A stretch of DNA of 64,000 nucleotides. Source: Halocaridina rubra. Lineage: Eukaryota; Arthropoda; Malacostraca; Decapoda; Atyidae. The notes beneath the pieces are model-generated. The model was not told the DNA's origin and did not search any database. It was given only the letters and a program-made list of their open reading frames with translations. The stretch is taken from the NCBI GenBank assembly GCA_037179515.1, contig JAXCGZ010021038.1:1-64000 (forward strand), in the 5' to 3' direction. Positions 21,664 to 33,915 of this stretch are shown here, piece after piece (position 1 is the stretch's first letter; each line of letters begins with the position of its first letter). A program made the position numbers and the translations under genes.

Positions 21664-24600
21664 TACCTAATTGTGTTTACGAGAAAGAGCCCAAAGCTCG
21701 TATCTTCCCGTCTCCTGATCGGTTCCATTTTGTACTTAGTGATACTTATCACACCTGTCCTTAAAACTATGGATAGAGATAGCATTAACTACCTCCTCAC
21801 TTAGCGAATTCCAATTATCAACTTCTCTTCCACTGGAAAAGTATTTCCTCCATCCTGCAAAGAAGTTTTCTTACGAAGTTTCAAACTATGACCTCTAGAT
21901 CTAGAGCCAGCCATATCCCCCCTCAATCTTCTAGCTTCGAGTGATGGTAACTCTAATTCCCTCAGCCTCTCATCATAACTGAGATTTCGTATTTCTGGCA
22001 CCAGTTTCGTGGCATGTCTTTGAACTTTTTCAAGCTTAGCTATGTGCTTTTTCAAGTGCGGATTCCAAAAGGGGGCTGCATATTCAAGGTTTGGACTCAC
22101 ATAGGTTACATAAATATTTTTGAACATTTCCTTGTCCATGTGCCTGTAGGCTACACTTACATTTGATAAGAAGGCATATGCTGCCCTTACTATGCCATTT
22201 ATATGTATTTCTGGAGACAAATCTACCAGTATGTTTACTCCTAGAGCTCTCTCATTTTCTGTCTCTTGAAGTTTTACCCCAGCCACCGAGTAGTCAAGCT
22301 TGGGCCTTCTTGCACTTGTATCCATTCTCATTACCTTACATTTTGAAGTATTGAATTTCATTAGCCACTTTTCTGACCACTCATGCAGACTATTTAGATC
22401 TTCCTGAAATTCTCTACCATGTTCTCGTTTCCTATTTTCTTCACAATCTTTGCATCATCTGCAAACATATTCATGAATGAATTTACAGACTCTCGTATGT
22501 CATTTACATATACAAGGAACAAAAGTGGCCCTAAAACTAAACACTGTGGAGCTTCATTACTAACTCTTTTTCATTCAGACACTGAGTGTCTTACTCTAAC
22601 CCTCTGTTCCCTTCCTTCTAAGTAAGTTTTTATCTATTATAAATCATTTTCACCTACTCTAGCCATTGGTTGCAGCTTCCTAATGAGTCTCCCATGTGGA
22701 GCAGTGTCAAACGCTTTCTGGAAGTCTAGGAATATGCAATCTGCCCAGCCCTCTCTTTCCTGTAAAATTCGGCTTACCTCATCATAAAATTCTAATAAGT
22801 TTTTTAGAGTTGATCTACCTTCTCTGAAGCTATGTTGCCTCACTGGCAAAAAGTTGAAGGATTCCAAGTGAAGAGAGATATGCTTCCTAAGTAGTTTTTT
22901 CATAACTTTGCAAACTATGCTGGTCAAGGAAACTGGTCTATAGATTAGAGCTGTATCCCTCCTTCCCTTTTTGAAGATAGGTATCACGTTTGCTTGTTTC
23001 CAGCATCTTGGAATGTCCCCTGACTCCAGTGACTTTCTAAATATGATATTTAGTGCCACTGATATTGAGTTTGTGCATTTTTAAGTACATAAGGGGATAT
23101 ATCATCAGGACCTGTAACTTTATGAACATCTAACCCCATCAGCACTTTGCATACTTCAGTGGTTGTAAGGTTGATGTTATATAATACCGGCCCGTGAGCT
23201 TCTATCTCTGCAGTCTGAGGGGATGGGGTATTTTCTACTGAAAATACTAACTTAAACTCCTTGTTCAATTCTTTGCAGATCTCTTCATCCGTCTCAGTGT
23301 TGCTTCTTAAGCCTTTTAATCCTGTTCTTTTACTTTCATGTTTCCTCTGATAAACCTGTGGAAAAGCTTGCGATTTTTTTCAGCCTTCCTGGTGATGTTC
23401 CTCTCATAGTTTCTCTCTGCCTCTCTCCTTTTACTTAGGTAGTCAGTCCTTGCTCTTTTGTAGGTTTGAAAGGCATTTATGTTTTTTCTCCTCCTATACC
23501 TTTTCCAGCATTTGTCTCTCCACTCCTTAGCTCTTTCACACTCAGTATCAAACCATTACTCTCTGGCATGAATTACACCTACTTTGGTGACAGGTATGCA
23601 GCAATCTACTATCTTCCCATATTTCTCACAAAAGATGTCATGCATATCTTGTACAGATTTGTTGTAAAATAAGGTTCTCCAGTCAATAACTGCAAAAAGC
23701 TCATTCATTTTGATGTAATCTGCTTTCGGATAGTTCCTCCTCATGTCCTCAGTGCCTCTACTCTCAGGCAGAATATCATCAATCATATACTCCATCAACA
23801 ACACACAGTGGTTAGTCTTTCCAATTGGTGGTTCATACTCATTTTTTTCAATATCCAACACGTTATCTGTCAATACTAGATCAAGTAGTGATGGCTCATC
23901 CCCACCCCTGGACCATGTTGGTTCCATTACATGTTGGTGTAGGAAATTCCCTTGTATGTAATCTAGGAATCTTGCCCCGATTGAGTCCTCACCACTTTGT
24001 GCGCCAAGATTTATTCAACCTATCTCTTTATGATTAAAATCTCCCATAATCAAAATCCTACATTTTTTTCCCCGTGCCATGTTAACAACTGAGTTTATGA
24101 CTTCAATAGTACCTAAATGACTTTCCTCATAAACTTCTAGCCTATTTTGGTTCCTTGGTGGGTTATATACAACAGTTTATTATAATGCTCTCTGACCCAG
24201 TATTTATGCGAGCAACAAGAAATTCCTTGAACTCACTTCCTATAGCCAAGTTTATTTCTTCAACTTGAGTCCTTTCACTTATGAGCAGTGCTATCCCATC
24301 ACCAGTCCTCTTAGATCTTTCAACCTTTAATATTCTGAAGCCCCTAGGAAAAACTGAGACTCTGTTCATGTCCTCACTCAACTTAGTCTCTGTAATTGCT
24401 ACTATATCTGCTTTACTGTTGTGAATCCTATCTTTTAATTCTATTGCCTTACCAGCTAATCCATCAGCATTTGTGTATAACAATCTTAATGAGGCCCCAT
24501 CCCCTGATCTTCCGTCATTATCTTCTTTATCTCCACTTTGTCTGGAAGAACTCTGAAGTGAAAATTTTTCTTCTCTTCTTCATTTCTTTCCTCATTTAAC

Positions 24601-24900
24601 CTTCTTGCCTCTTCCGACAAGTTTTTGATCTTTCCCATCTTTTCCTGTGTTCTGTATCGTCTTATGAACACTTCTTTGAATTCTTGAAGGTCCTTTAGAC
24701 CTTTTTATTCTCATCAATATTTCTCAACATATTTCCCCTCTCTCAAAGGTTACTTTTATTCGTCTCTGCTTTCCTTCCCGTGAATATTTGCCTAGTTGGT
24801 GAATGTTTGCAATATCCTTAGGACTACAAACTACTCCAAGCTTTCTTATCAGATCTACAACCCTAGCTCTATTTTCTTCAAGTCTCCCCTGCCATGTTGG
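21661..24900 (-). mobile_element. CR1-superfamily LINE copy C
   Basis: In minus sense: ORF1 C-terminus (24671-24486), endonuclease (24483-23556), RT (23268-21801). The 5' end is cut at about 24900 beside a GT-rich tract. RT pieces include NIIFRKSLESGDIPRCWKQA, a FADD box at 22454-22459 and AKLEKVQRHATK. A deletion near 21915 removes the segment between ARRLRGD and MAGSRSRGHS. The part from 22403 on belongs to the left palindrome arm; copy C' at 51100-53585 is its inverted partner. Confidence 0.85.
23556..24483 (-). pseudogene. Copy C endonuclease
   Basis: NADGLAGKAIELKDRI and ADIVAITETKLSEDM (24483-24163), then LLDLVLTDNVLDIEK and IGKTNHCVLLMEY (23927-23556). In the last motif Asp of the canonical SDH is Asn (TNH), which would remove a catalytic residue; the inverted partner at 52180 has the same change. 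Confidence 0.75.
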
Positions 24901-26320
24901 CATGTGTGTATGTGTGTGTGTATTATCTGATTGTATTTACCTAATTGTGCTTACGGGAAAGAACCCCACGCTTGTAGCTTTCCGTCTTCTAATCGATTCC
25001 ATTTTGTACATAGTGATACTTAGCATATTTGACCATAAAACTATAGATAGAGTTAGCATTAACTACATAATCGCTTAGCAAATTCCAATTATCAACTACC
25101 CATACACTAAAAAAGTACTTCTTTACATCCTGTAAAGAAGTTTTCTTACGAAGTTTCAAATTATGACCTCTAGTTCTAGTGCCAGCCATATCAAAATATC
25201 GATCCCTATCCACTCTATCTTAACCATGGAGGAATTTAAAAACTGGCTCCATATTCCCCCTCAATCTTCTAGCTCAGAGTGATGGTAAGTCTAATGCCCT
25301 CAGCCTCTCATCATAACTAAGATTGCGTATTTCTGGCACCTGTTTCGTTTCAAGTCTTTGAAATTTTTCTAGCTTAACTATGTGCTTTATCAAGTGTGGA
25401 TGCCAAAAGGGGGCTGCATATTCAAGCTTTGGCCTCACATATGTTACATAAATATTTCTTAACACTTCCTTGTTCATGTGCCTGAAGGCTACCCTTACAT
25501 TTGCTAAGAAATTATATGCTGCCCTTACTATACCATTTATATGCATTTCTGGAGACAAATCGGCCAGTATGTTTACTCCTAGATCTCTCTCATTCTCTGT
25601 CTCTAGAAATTCTACTCCTACCACCGAGTAGTCAAGCCTGGGCCTTATTGAACTTGTACCCATGCTAATTACCTTTCATTTTGAAGTACTGGATTTCTAT
25701 AGCCACTTTTCTGACCACTCATGCAGACTAATTAAATCTTCCTGAAGTTTTCTACCATTGTTCCTGTTTTTTACTTTCGTCACAATCTTTGCATCATTTG
25801 CAAACATATTCATGAAAGAATTTACAGACTCTGGTAGGTCATTTACATATACAAGGAACAAAAGAGGCCCTAAAACTGAACTCTGTGAAACACTACTACT
25901 AACACTTCTCCATTCAGACACTGAGTGTCTTACTCTAACCCTCTGTTCCCTCCTTCTAAGTATGTTTTTATCCATACCAAAATATTTTCACCTATTCTTG
26001 CCATTTCTTGGATCTTCCTAATAAGTTTCACTTACAAAAAGTTGATGGATTCCAAGTGAAGAGAGATATGTTTCCTGAGTAGTTTCTCTATAGGTTTGTA
26101 AACTATGCTGGTCAAGGAAACAGGTCTATTGCTTAGAGCCGTATGCCATATCCCTCTCACCCTTTTTGAAGATAGGTATCACGTTCGGTTGTTTCCAGTA
26201 TCTTGAAATCTCCTCTGGCTCCAGAGACTTTTTGAATTTGATACTTAGTGCCACAGATGTTAAATAAGCGCATTTCTTAAGTACATAAAGGGATATATCT
26301 TCAGGACCTGTAGTTTTATG
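24901..26320 (-). mobile_element. CR1-superfamily LINE copy D
   Basis: RT C-terminal two thirds. The 3' end is at 24901 (ATGTGTGTATGTGTGTGTG, TTTACCTAATTGTG). The catalytic box reads FAND (25793-25798), Asp replaced by Asn, whereas the inverted partner D' keeps FADD. A deletion near 26020 joins the FQKAFD region to the LHLESIN block. The 5' end is cut at about 26320 beside TG/CA-rich sequence. Confidence 0.82.
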
Positions 26321-26334
26321 TGTGTGTGCATGTG

Positions 26335-28437
26335 TGTGTGAAAATATATGTATATATGCATACACACTGGTGGAGTGATAACACTGCTCATAAGTTAAAT
26401 ATATCAGGTTGAAGAAATAAACTTTGCTGTAAGAGTGAGTTCAAGGAATTTCCTGTTGCCCGCATAAACACTGGTTCAGAGAGCATTATAATACTGTTGC
26501 ATATAACTCACTAATTAACCAACATAGGCTAAAAGTTTAAGAAGAAAGTCATATTGGTACTATTGAAGTCATTAACTCAGTTGTTGAAATTGCATGGGAG
26601 AAAAATGTATGATTTAGATTATGGGAGCTATTAATCATAGAGAGCTAGATTGGATTAATCTTGACTCACACAGTGGGCAGGACTCATTTGGGGCAAGATT
26701 CCTAGATTGCATTTAAGAGAATTCCAAACATGTACTGGAACCAACGAGGACCAGTGGTGGGGATGAGCCATTACTGCTTCCTCTAGTAATCACAGATAAT
26801 GCATTTGATATTGAAAAAAAAATGAGTATGAACCACCAATTGGAAAGAGTGACCACTGCATGTTGTTAATGGAATATATAATAATAAATGTTCTTGCTGT
26901 ATTACTGAGGACACGAGGAGGATCTACTCAGAAGGAGCTTACATCAAAATTTATGAGCTTTTTGGAGTTATTGACTGGGGGACCTCATTTTTTAACAACT
27001 CTGTACAAGAAATGTACAACATCTTTTGTGAGGAATATGGGAAGATAGTAGATTGTTGCATACCTCCACCAAAAAAGGAGTTATTTATGCCAAATAGAAA
27101 TGGTTCAGTAATGAGTGTAAGAGAGCTATGGAGTGGAGAAACAAATGCTGGAAAAAGTAAAGGAGGAGAATAAGCATAAATGCTTGCAATACTTACAAAA
27201 GAGCAAGAAATGATTACCTAAGTAAAAGAAGAGAGGCACAGAGAAACAATGAAAGAAATATCACCAGGATGGCTAAAGAAAATCACAATTTTTTCCTCAG
27301 CTAAATCAGAGAAAAGTGAAGGTCAAGGAACAAGTTCTAAAGCTAAAGAGAGTGGATGAAAGCATCGCTGAGATGGATGAAGAGGTCTGCAAAGAATTGA
27401 ACAAGGAATTTCAGCAGTATTTACAGTAGAAAATATCCCACCATCTCAGATTGCCGAGTTAAGAGCTCATGGGCCAGTATTAGAGAACATCATCTTTTCA
27501 GCCACAGAGGTATGGAAAAGGCTGATGGAGTTAGATGTCCATAAAGCTACAACTCCAGATGACATATCCCCTTATGAAAATCAAAATGACCTGCACAATG
27601 TATCATATTTTAAAAGTTGCTTTATTTAAGGGAGATTCCAAGATGCTGGAGAGAAGGAAACGTGGTACTTGTCTTCAAAAAGGAAGGAAGGACACAGCTC
27701 TAAACTATAAGCCTGTTTCCTTGATTAGCACAGTTGCAAAGTTATGGAGAAACTACTAAGAAAACATATCTCTCTGCACTTAGAATCCTTCAACTTTTTG
27801 TCAGTGAGACAACATTGCTTCAGAGAAAGTAGATCAACAGTGACAAACTTACTAGAGTTTTATGATGAGGTGAACCAAATCTTACAGGCAAGCTGGGCAG
27901 ATTGCATATTCCCAGACATCCAGAAGGCATTTGCTATGGTCCAACATGGGAGAATTATCAAGAAGCTGCAAGAAATGACGAAAATGGGTGGAAACATCTT
28001 GGGATAGCTAAAAACTTACTCAGAAAGATGAGAACAGAGGGTTAGAGTAAGACACGCAGTGTCTGAATTGAGAGGTGTTTGTAGTGGAGTTCCACAGGGT
28101 TCAGTTTTAGGGCTACTATTGTTCCTTTTATATATAAATGACCAATCGGAGTCTGTAAATTCATTCATGAATATGTTCACAGATGGTGCAAAGATTGTGA
28201 AGAACGTAAGAGATGAGAAGAAGGGTAGAGAACTTCAGGAAGACCTAAATAAGCTGCATGAGTGGTCTGAAAAGTGGCTTATGAAATTCAGTACTCAAAA
28301 TATAAGGTAATGAGAATGGGTACAAGTGCAAAAAGGCCCAATCTTGAATACTTAATAGCAGGAGCAGGACTTTAAGAGGCAGATAATGAAAATGATCTAG
28401 AAGTGAACATACTGGCAGATTCGTCTCCTGATATGCA
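26335..28437 (+). mobile_element. CR1-superfamily LINE copy E, left arm
   Basis: Plus-strand, degenerate. Endonuclease remnants from about 26380 (ISYQVEEINFA-like, then YEPPIGKSDHCMLLMEY around 26830-26880), linker, RT pieces at 27535-27759, 27744-28007 (RKHISLHLESFNFLSVRQH) and 28059-28310 (SSGVPQGSVLG-type block, with FTDGAKIVK where FADD is expected: catalytic Asp replaced by Gly). The copy is cut at 28437 by the Mag element. The right-arm partner retains about 100 bp more of RT next to the LTR. Confidence 0.8.
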
Positions 28438-28816
28438 TGTCTAAGATATTTCTTTAACTAGTGTTAAGTTTCTATTGTACACTCAGGAAGTATTTTCTAT
28501 TATTTAGGTTTGACACTCACAGATAATGTTTCGATCCTTCTAACAAGGGATTAGATTTTATCCAGTATTATTGATTGTTCTCATGTCATTTATGTGTGTT
28601 TGTTTAGTTTTAGAATTTATACTCTTCTACAAATGATGTAACAAAATTAAAGCAGTTACAATATAGGTGTGTATACATATCCATCCCACTTCATAGCTAC
28701 AACATTAACGACGAAAATGGGATATGTATTATGGTGACTACACATCATACACAATTATAGAGCTTCATAGAGCTTTACAACCATCTAGTTTTCTTGAACA
28801 GGTAAGAGACTTAACA
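28438..28816 (+). mobile_element. 5' LTR of the left-arm Mag-type element
   Basis: About 380 bp. The intact start is seen in the right arm (TGTTGTGTATAAGG at 47510, minus strand); here the first ~5 bases and about 100 bp of the adjoining LINE are missing. Ends ACTTAACA, followed by TGGCGATGAGTGATAATG at 28818, the expected position of a primer-binding site (tRNA not identified). Confidence 0.7.
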
Positions 28817-28920
28817 GTGGCGATGAGTGATAATGACACCAGGCAGAGGAGGCAGCACATCTGAAACCAACCAAGTTTTGGTAGGAGTGTGTAACCAGCC
28901 CAAAGCAGTCAACCACAACC

Positions 28921-29570
28921 ATGGTGCTTAATCTTCCCTTGCCCAGAGCGTTTTCCATACAAGAGGAACCTTCCACTATTGCACAGATGTGGAATAATTG
29001 GATAGATTCATTTGACATTTACCTGAAGGCCATAGGAGTCACAAAGGATGAGCAGAAGCATGCCCTACTACTCCATGTAGCAGGTCCAGAGGTTCAGGAG
29101 GTATATTAAACCGTCACACCTGCAGGTAACACCCTTCAACAAAAAATTGATTGCCTAAATGCCTATTTTGCTCCTAAAATTAATTTTAAATATGAGAGCT
29201 TTAGGTATAGCTAGTGCACTCATGATGCAAGTGAATCAGTTGATGCTTTTGTTACCAAGTTAAAGGAGTTAGCTTCTACTTGTGAGTTCAGTAACAAGGA
29301 GGATGTCATAATAGATCAGGTTATAGCCAAATGAAATTCACATACAGTTAGGAAAAAATTGCGTCATGAGAAAACCCTAACATTATATACAGTTTTAGAC
29401 ACAACTAGGGATTCTAGAAGCAGCAAATTCTCAAGCTCAGGCAATTGAGGGCTCACAAAATAATTCTCAGGTCAATAAAGTGTCTTCCCATAATGGTAAA
29501 CGGCAATGACAACAAGGGAAGAACACAACAGTTCAAAGGAAACCTGAGGGTAAACAATCCACAAATACAA
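28921..29570 (+). pseudogene. Mag-type gag, capsid region
   Basis: Opens with MVLNLPLPRAFSIQ and shows WNNWIDSFDIYLKAIGV, QKHALLLHVAGPEVQEVY, then in shifted frames DCLNAYFAPKINFKYE and SVDAFVTKLKELASTCEF. These match the arthropod Mag-type gag capsid. Stop at 29107-29109 and several later stops. Confidence 0.8.
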
Positions 29571-29574
29571 AACC

Positions 29575-30081
29575 ATGCTTCAGGACAAAAAATGTAACAG
29601 TTGCTTATGCAAGGGTCATTTCAGTAACATGTGTAAGCTTCGTAAAATAGAGAAACACATCAATTATACCTCATTTAAATCTGAAACACAACAGAATGGT
29701 CAGTCAGACGAGCCATCAGAGGAAATAGATACTAGTAAACCAGAATTTGCTTTTCAATTCAACTCTATAAGTAGCATTGACAAGAGTTTAATGATTACAG
29801 CAAGCATAAACAGTTTGCCGGTTGTCATGCAAGTTGACACAGCAGCATTTGTGTCTCTGATGTCAGAACAGGTGCCACGCAAAATACCTAATTTGTCCAT
29901 AGGAGCTTGCAATAAAGTCCTGTGGGATTACAATGCACACAACATAGAGGTAGTAGGTTCAGCCAAAGTTAATGTTAATCATGATCAGCAGACAACACAG
30001 GATCTGCCCCTCACCACTGTGAAAGGCCAAGGTCAGGCATTAATAGATTTAGATTTGTTGAAGCACTTTCAGTTAAAATAG
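29575..30081 (+). pseudogene. Mag-type zinc knuckle and protease
   Basis: 168-codon frame. CNSCLCKGHFSNMC is a CCHC knuckle (residues 7-20). The protease core is VVMQVDTAAFVSLMSEQ near residue 90: the active-site triad reads DTA rather than DTG. A downstream LIDLDLLKHFQLK matches the LGxDWL segment, with Gly changed to Asp; the right arm keeps ALIGLDWLTHFQ. The frame continues toward RT after one stop at 30079. Confidence 0.82.
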
Positions 30082-30090
30082 CCGGAAATT

Positions 30091-31530
30091 TTGAAGATTC
30101 TGAAGGCAGAACATGAAACTCTTACCCTTGTGAACGATGTGTTTTCAGAATTTAAGGAGATTTTAATTGAAGGACATGGCACAGAAAAAAAGATAAAGGC
30201 AACCTTAGTTCTGAAATTTGACACAACACCCAAGTTTTCTGCTCTTAGACCTATTCCATTTGCTTTAAAGGCCTCAGTTGAACAGGAAATTAAAATGTTG
30301 GAAGCAGAAGGCACATGGGAGAAAGTAATTTAGTCAGACTGGGGAACGCCTGTAGTTCTAGTAGCAAAACAAAGATGAAGGTGTCCGGTTGGATGGAAAT
30401 TATAAGGTAACACTAAACCCACAGTTACACGTAACCCAATACCACCTACCCAGTCCTACAAACATGTTTGTAGCCCTAGGAAAATGAAAGGTCTTTTCAA
30501 ATATTGACCTAAAACATGCTTTTCAACAGTTAGTCATGAATGACAAGTCTCAAGAATACTGTGCAAGAAATACTCATTCAGAATTATTCAGTCCCAAAAG
30601 ATTACCATATGGAGTAGCCAGCAGTCCCGCAATATGGCAGCAAGCCATGGATAAGATATTCAATGGATTCCCCAGAGTATTTTGTTTCGTTGATGACATA
30701 TTAGTAGAAGGAAAGGACGAAAGACAGCATCACAAAAGACTAGTAGCTGTATTGAAACTCATCTAGGACAATGGAATGAAAATAAAAATGAGCCAAAGTC
30801 ATTTTAATGTTTCAGCAATTGAATATTTAGGGTTCAAAATAAATGACCAAGGTATGCACAATACAGATGACAAAGTCAGGGCAGTACAGTCAGCAAAGGT
30901 GCCTGAAAATGTCAAGGAGCCACAGTAATTTTTAGGACTTGCCATTTTACGAAAAGTTCATAAAAGACTTAGCTACCCTAACAGAACAACTATATCGACT
31001 GTTAAACATGATGTAGCATGGCACTGGTCAGTGGACTCAGCAGTCATTTGAGGAGATAAAAGCAGAAATAACTTCTCCAAAGTTATTGACACATTTCAGA
31101 ATGGACTTGCTTGTAAAACTAGTGTGTGACGCCTCACAGATAGGCTTAGGTGCAATTTTAGCTCATGTCATCCCCGAGGGCACAGAAAGGCCAATCTCTT
31201 ATGCATTTAGGTGGTTGAATAAGGCAGAAAGAAACTACTCACAAATTGAAAAGGAAGGCCTTGCACTAGTGTATGCTGTAAAGATATTCCACATATACCT
31301 ACATGGCAGGAAGTAATTTAAGTTAATCACTGACCACAAACCAATATTAGCTATTTTAGGTCCCAAAGCACGCTTACCTACTTTCGTCGCTGCATGACTA
31401 CAAAGGTGGGCTATCATTTTGGCAGCTTATAATTATACATTAGAGTACAAGTCTACTACCAAGATAGGAAATGCAGACGCTCTATCTTGCTTACCCGTAG
31501 ACAAACCTCCTACAGATCATGATGTCAATG
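30091..31530 (+). pseudogene. Mag-type reverse transcriptase and RNase H
   Basis: RT: RPIPFALKASVEQEIKMLE (30091-30333), a stop, then NTHSELFSPKRLPYGVASSP and the catalytic FVDDILVEGKD with Asp-Asp at 30692-30697. RNase H: KLVCDASQIGLGAILAHVIP, ERNYSQIEKEGLALVYAVK, ITDHKPILAI, and the terminal NADALSCLPVD (31086-31530). Four or more stops and frameshifts, so inactive. Confidence 0.85.
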
Positions 31531-31639
31531 TTTTGTTATTAGACAGCTACATCTTACCTATCACAGCACAAAACAGGATCCAATATTGTCCAAGATACTT
31601 CAGCATTTACTTACTAGTCGAAGTTCAACAATGACTCAG

Positions 31640-32490
31640 AATGAAAGTACACCATATGTGGCAGTTTAGTCTGAACTTAGTGCAGAACAGGATTGCATAT
31701 TATGTGGGGCCAGAGTTGTTGTTCCTAAGCAGCTTAGGGAACAGGTATCCACTGATTTACATGAGGATCACCAGGGCATTGTAAGATCTAAAGCAATAGC
31801 TAGAAGTTACATGTGGTGGCCGGGAATGGACAAGGACATTGAAATGTCTGTTCGGAATTGTGCGACTTGTTCCATCAATCAATATAATCGCACACCTGCA
31901 TGTTTGCACTTCTGTGAATATCCTAGACATGCTTGGCAATGGCTACACATTGATTTTGCTGGCCATTTCTTGAATATTCTTACTTAATTGTTGTCGATGC
32001 TTACAGTAAATGCCAGAGATCATTCCAATGTAATCAACTACCTCACTTTGCACTATCAAAATACTAATGCCGCTCTTTGCACTCCATGGTCTGCCAGCAC
32101 GCATAGTATCTGATAATGGTCCTCAGTTTTCTTCTCAGGAATTCAAAGATATTTTGGATGTAAATGGTATTCTACACACCTTTTCTGCACCGTATTATCC
32201 TGCCACAAATGGAGAGGCTGAAAGATTTATCTAGACATTTAAGCATAATATGAAATGTCGACAGGCCTTGCATGCTACTGTTCCTACTAATATAAGTAAA
32301 TTTCTCTTAAGGTATCAAATTACTCTGCATGAAACTACGGGTATGGCACTGTCAGTTATCTTGATGGGGAGGAGGATTAGGACTAAGATCTAATGTTGCC
32401 TGATTTTCTTTGTGATCAGCAGAACAAAGGCTGGGAATAATTACAACACCAAAAGGAGATACGACACTCAACCTTCATCTCCAGTACTTG
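31640..32490 (+). pseudogene. Mag-type integrase
   Basis: Zinc domain: LHEDHQGIVRSKAIARSYMW and CATC (about 31758-31875). Core: WLHIDFAGHF (first Asp), VSDNGPQFSSQEF near 32110 (second Asp), ATNGEAERFI (catalytic Glu) near 32210, then a stop. The C-terminal domain is weakly visible up to about 32490. Frames are broken between the blocks. Confidence 0.8.
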
Positions 32491-32876
32491 TACAATAATA
32501 CACAATACCATACAAATGGATACCTTTGGAAATTACACAAAAAGTTGGGATTATGTTCGAGTAACTGGAAATGTAATGAAGAGACACAATGATCACCTAA
32601 AGCTCTCTTGGTCTGACAATAGACATCACCTCTCAGCAGATCAGTCTGATACTGAAAAACTCTTCATCCCAGAACATAGAGGTTTCATTTTCAGCAGAAG
32701 CATTAACAGTGCCTTTACCCCAGAGTCCAGTTGCATGCAGGGTACTGCCTGAAAGGGCAACCAGGGTAATAGCTCCCAAGAAACTTGATTTGTAACCATG
32801 CATGATATTATGATAATATAGATATTAAGACAAGATATATTTTGCATATACCCATACATGTACTCATAACTCTTTC

Positions 32877-32890
32877 AAGGGGGAAGGAAG
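32877..32890 (+). promoter_or_regulatory. Polypurine tract of the Mag-type element
   Basis: AAGGGGGAAGGAAG lies directly against the 3' LTR start TGTTGCGTCTG at 32891, where plus-strand DNA synthesis would be primed. The inverted partner is at 43110-43123. Confidence 0.8.
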
Positions 32891-32930
32891 TGTTGCGTCT
32901 GAGATACCCCTTTAACTAGTATTACACCCA

Positions 32931-33115
32931 GGTATGACTGGTAAATACCAAATTAGAGTTTTTCATGCCCGAGACCTAGGTTAATATATGACTGGGTGGC
33001 AATGGCTAACTGACTCGTAATTTGGCTCGAAATAGTGAAGGGCATGGAAATAAGGTGAACAGTTTATAACAATTGGAATATTAATTTCACTTATTACAAT
33101 AGGAATTACAATTGA
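32931..33115. other. Unassigned stretch after the truncated 3' LTR
   Basis: After about 40 bp the 3' LTR no longer matches the 5' LTR. The sequence to about 33115 has no ORF; it is shared with 42886-43070 in the right arm, so it was present before the inverted duplication. Confidence 0.5.
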
Positions 33116-33915
33116 GATAGCACTCATACCTTTTGATAGCAAGGATGAGAGGCAGTGTCTCTTTTTCTCTTGTGGAATAGGGTCGTTGATGTTTCTTCAA
33201 CTTGCAGAAATAATCTGCCACGGGGTGCAGTACATTGGGTTGTTGGTCGGCTTGCAAAAGGTTGAAGTCTGGAGCCCTTAAAACAGATTGAGAAGTTAAA
33301 AAAATTTTTTAGTGGTACAAACTAAATTGGGTGATAAATGCGGAAATCTCTTTAGCACTCTCTGTAAGAGGTATTTGATAATACCCATTAGTGAAATCAA
33401 TGGTTGTAATAAACTGGGATTTTCTAATAGTATTTAAAAGGTCTTCTATTAAGGGTAGGGGGTAAGAATCTTTGATAGTTACGTTATATACTTTTCTAAA
33501 GTCAGTACAAAGTCGGAAAGATCCTTCAGGTTTTGGCACTGAAATACATGGTGATGCCCAGGGAGACATAATTGGTTCAGCTAAGTCTTGAGTTAATAGG
33601 TAATGTACTTTTTTCTTCATAATATCATTCTCATGGAGGTGTAATCTATATGGAGCTTGCCTAATAGGGGCTTGTCATGAACTAATCAGCTTTATGTCAT
33701 GTTGGATATAATTACACAATCCTGAAGAATCAGAAATAACAGAGGGAAACTGATGGAACAGCTGAGCCAAGGCTGCCTTCTGTTTGAATGAAGATCACCA
33801 AGATATTCTTTAACATTCTTTAATATACTGGTGTTGGAGAGAGAGCCTTGGTTACAAGGTAAGTCAACAGGTAGGCTTCTCTCACCATCATCATCCAATC
33901 CCATCTCAGACATAG
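33116..33915 (-). pseudogene. RT and RNase H fragment of a Gmr1-like gypsy element, left arm
   Basis: Minus-strand. From its 5' side: GERSLPVDL and NVKEYLGDLHSN, then RT start DLAEPIMSPWASPCISVPKP, GSFRLCTDFRK, DSYPLPLIEDLLNTI, TTIDFTNGYYQIPLTES, SAFITQF. RT then jumps to RNase H remnants, so the catalytic FxDD block is deleted. The uninterrupted TCTTACAGAG target is at 33360-33369 (read on minus). Partner of 36077-36626 plus 42654-42885. Confidence 0.85.
33360..33369 (-). other. Empty insertion site matching the right-arm LINE
   Basis: Minus-strand TCTTACAGAG occurs once here. In the right arm the same 10 bases flank both ends of the I/Nimb-like LINE. This is the unoccupied version of that site. 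Confidence 0.9.

Larger units (their letters stand above)
28438..32930 (+). mobile_element. Mag-type Ty3/gypsy retrotransposon, left arm
   Basis: Nearly complete element: 5' LTR (28438-28816), gag, protease, RT, RNase H, integrase, polypurine tract (32877-32890) and the first ~40 bp of a 3' LTR. The RNase H and integrase are closest, in my memory of the families, to the Mag (K02A2.6-like) group. Pol order is the standard gypsy one (RT-RNase H then INT). Inserted into LINE E. Multiple stops and frameshifts. Confidence 0.85.
22403..33915 (+). repeat. Left arm of a large imperfect palindrome (11.5 kb)
   Basis: This interval is repeated in inverted orientation at 36077-53585. Matching landmarks: RT of copy C (22637-23059 with 52928-53350), endonuclease (23556-23927 with 52070-52450), LINE E (27535-28007 with 48040-48512), Mag gag (28921-29109 with 46837-47022), Mag RNase H (31086-31316 with 44685-44915), Mag integrase (31757-31939 with 44062-44244). 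The sum of paired coordinates stays near 76,000 throughout, as expected for one inverted copy. Protein-level differences are modest (5 of 60 residues in the last pair). Confidence 0.93.

Noticed and set aside
24901..28437. Head-to-head LINE copies D and E as a twin-priming product
   Set aside because: Both copies contain overlapping RT segments with different divergence, so they are not two parts of one inserted RNA.
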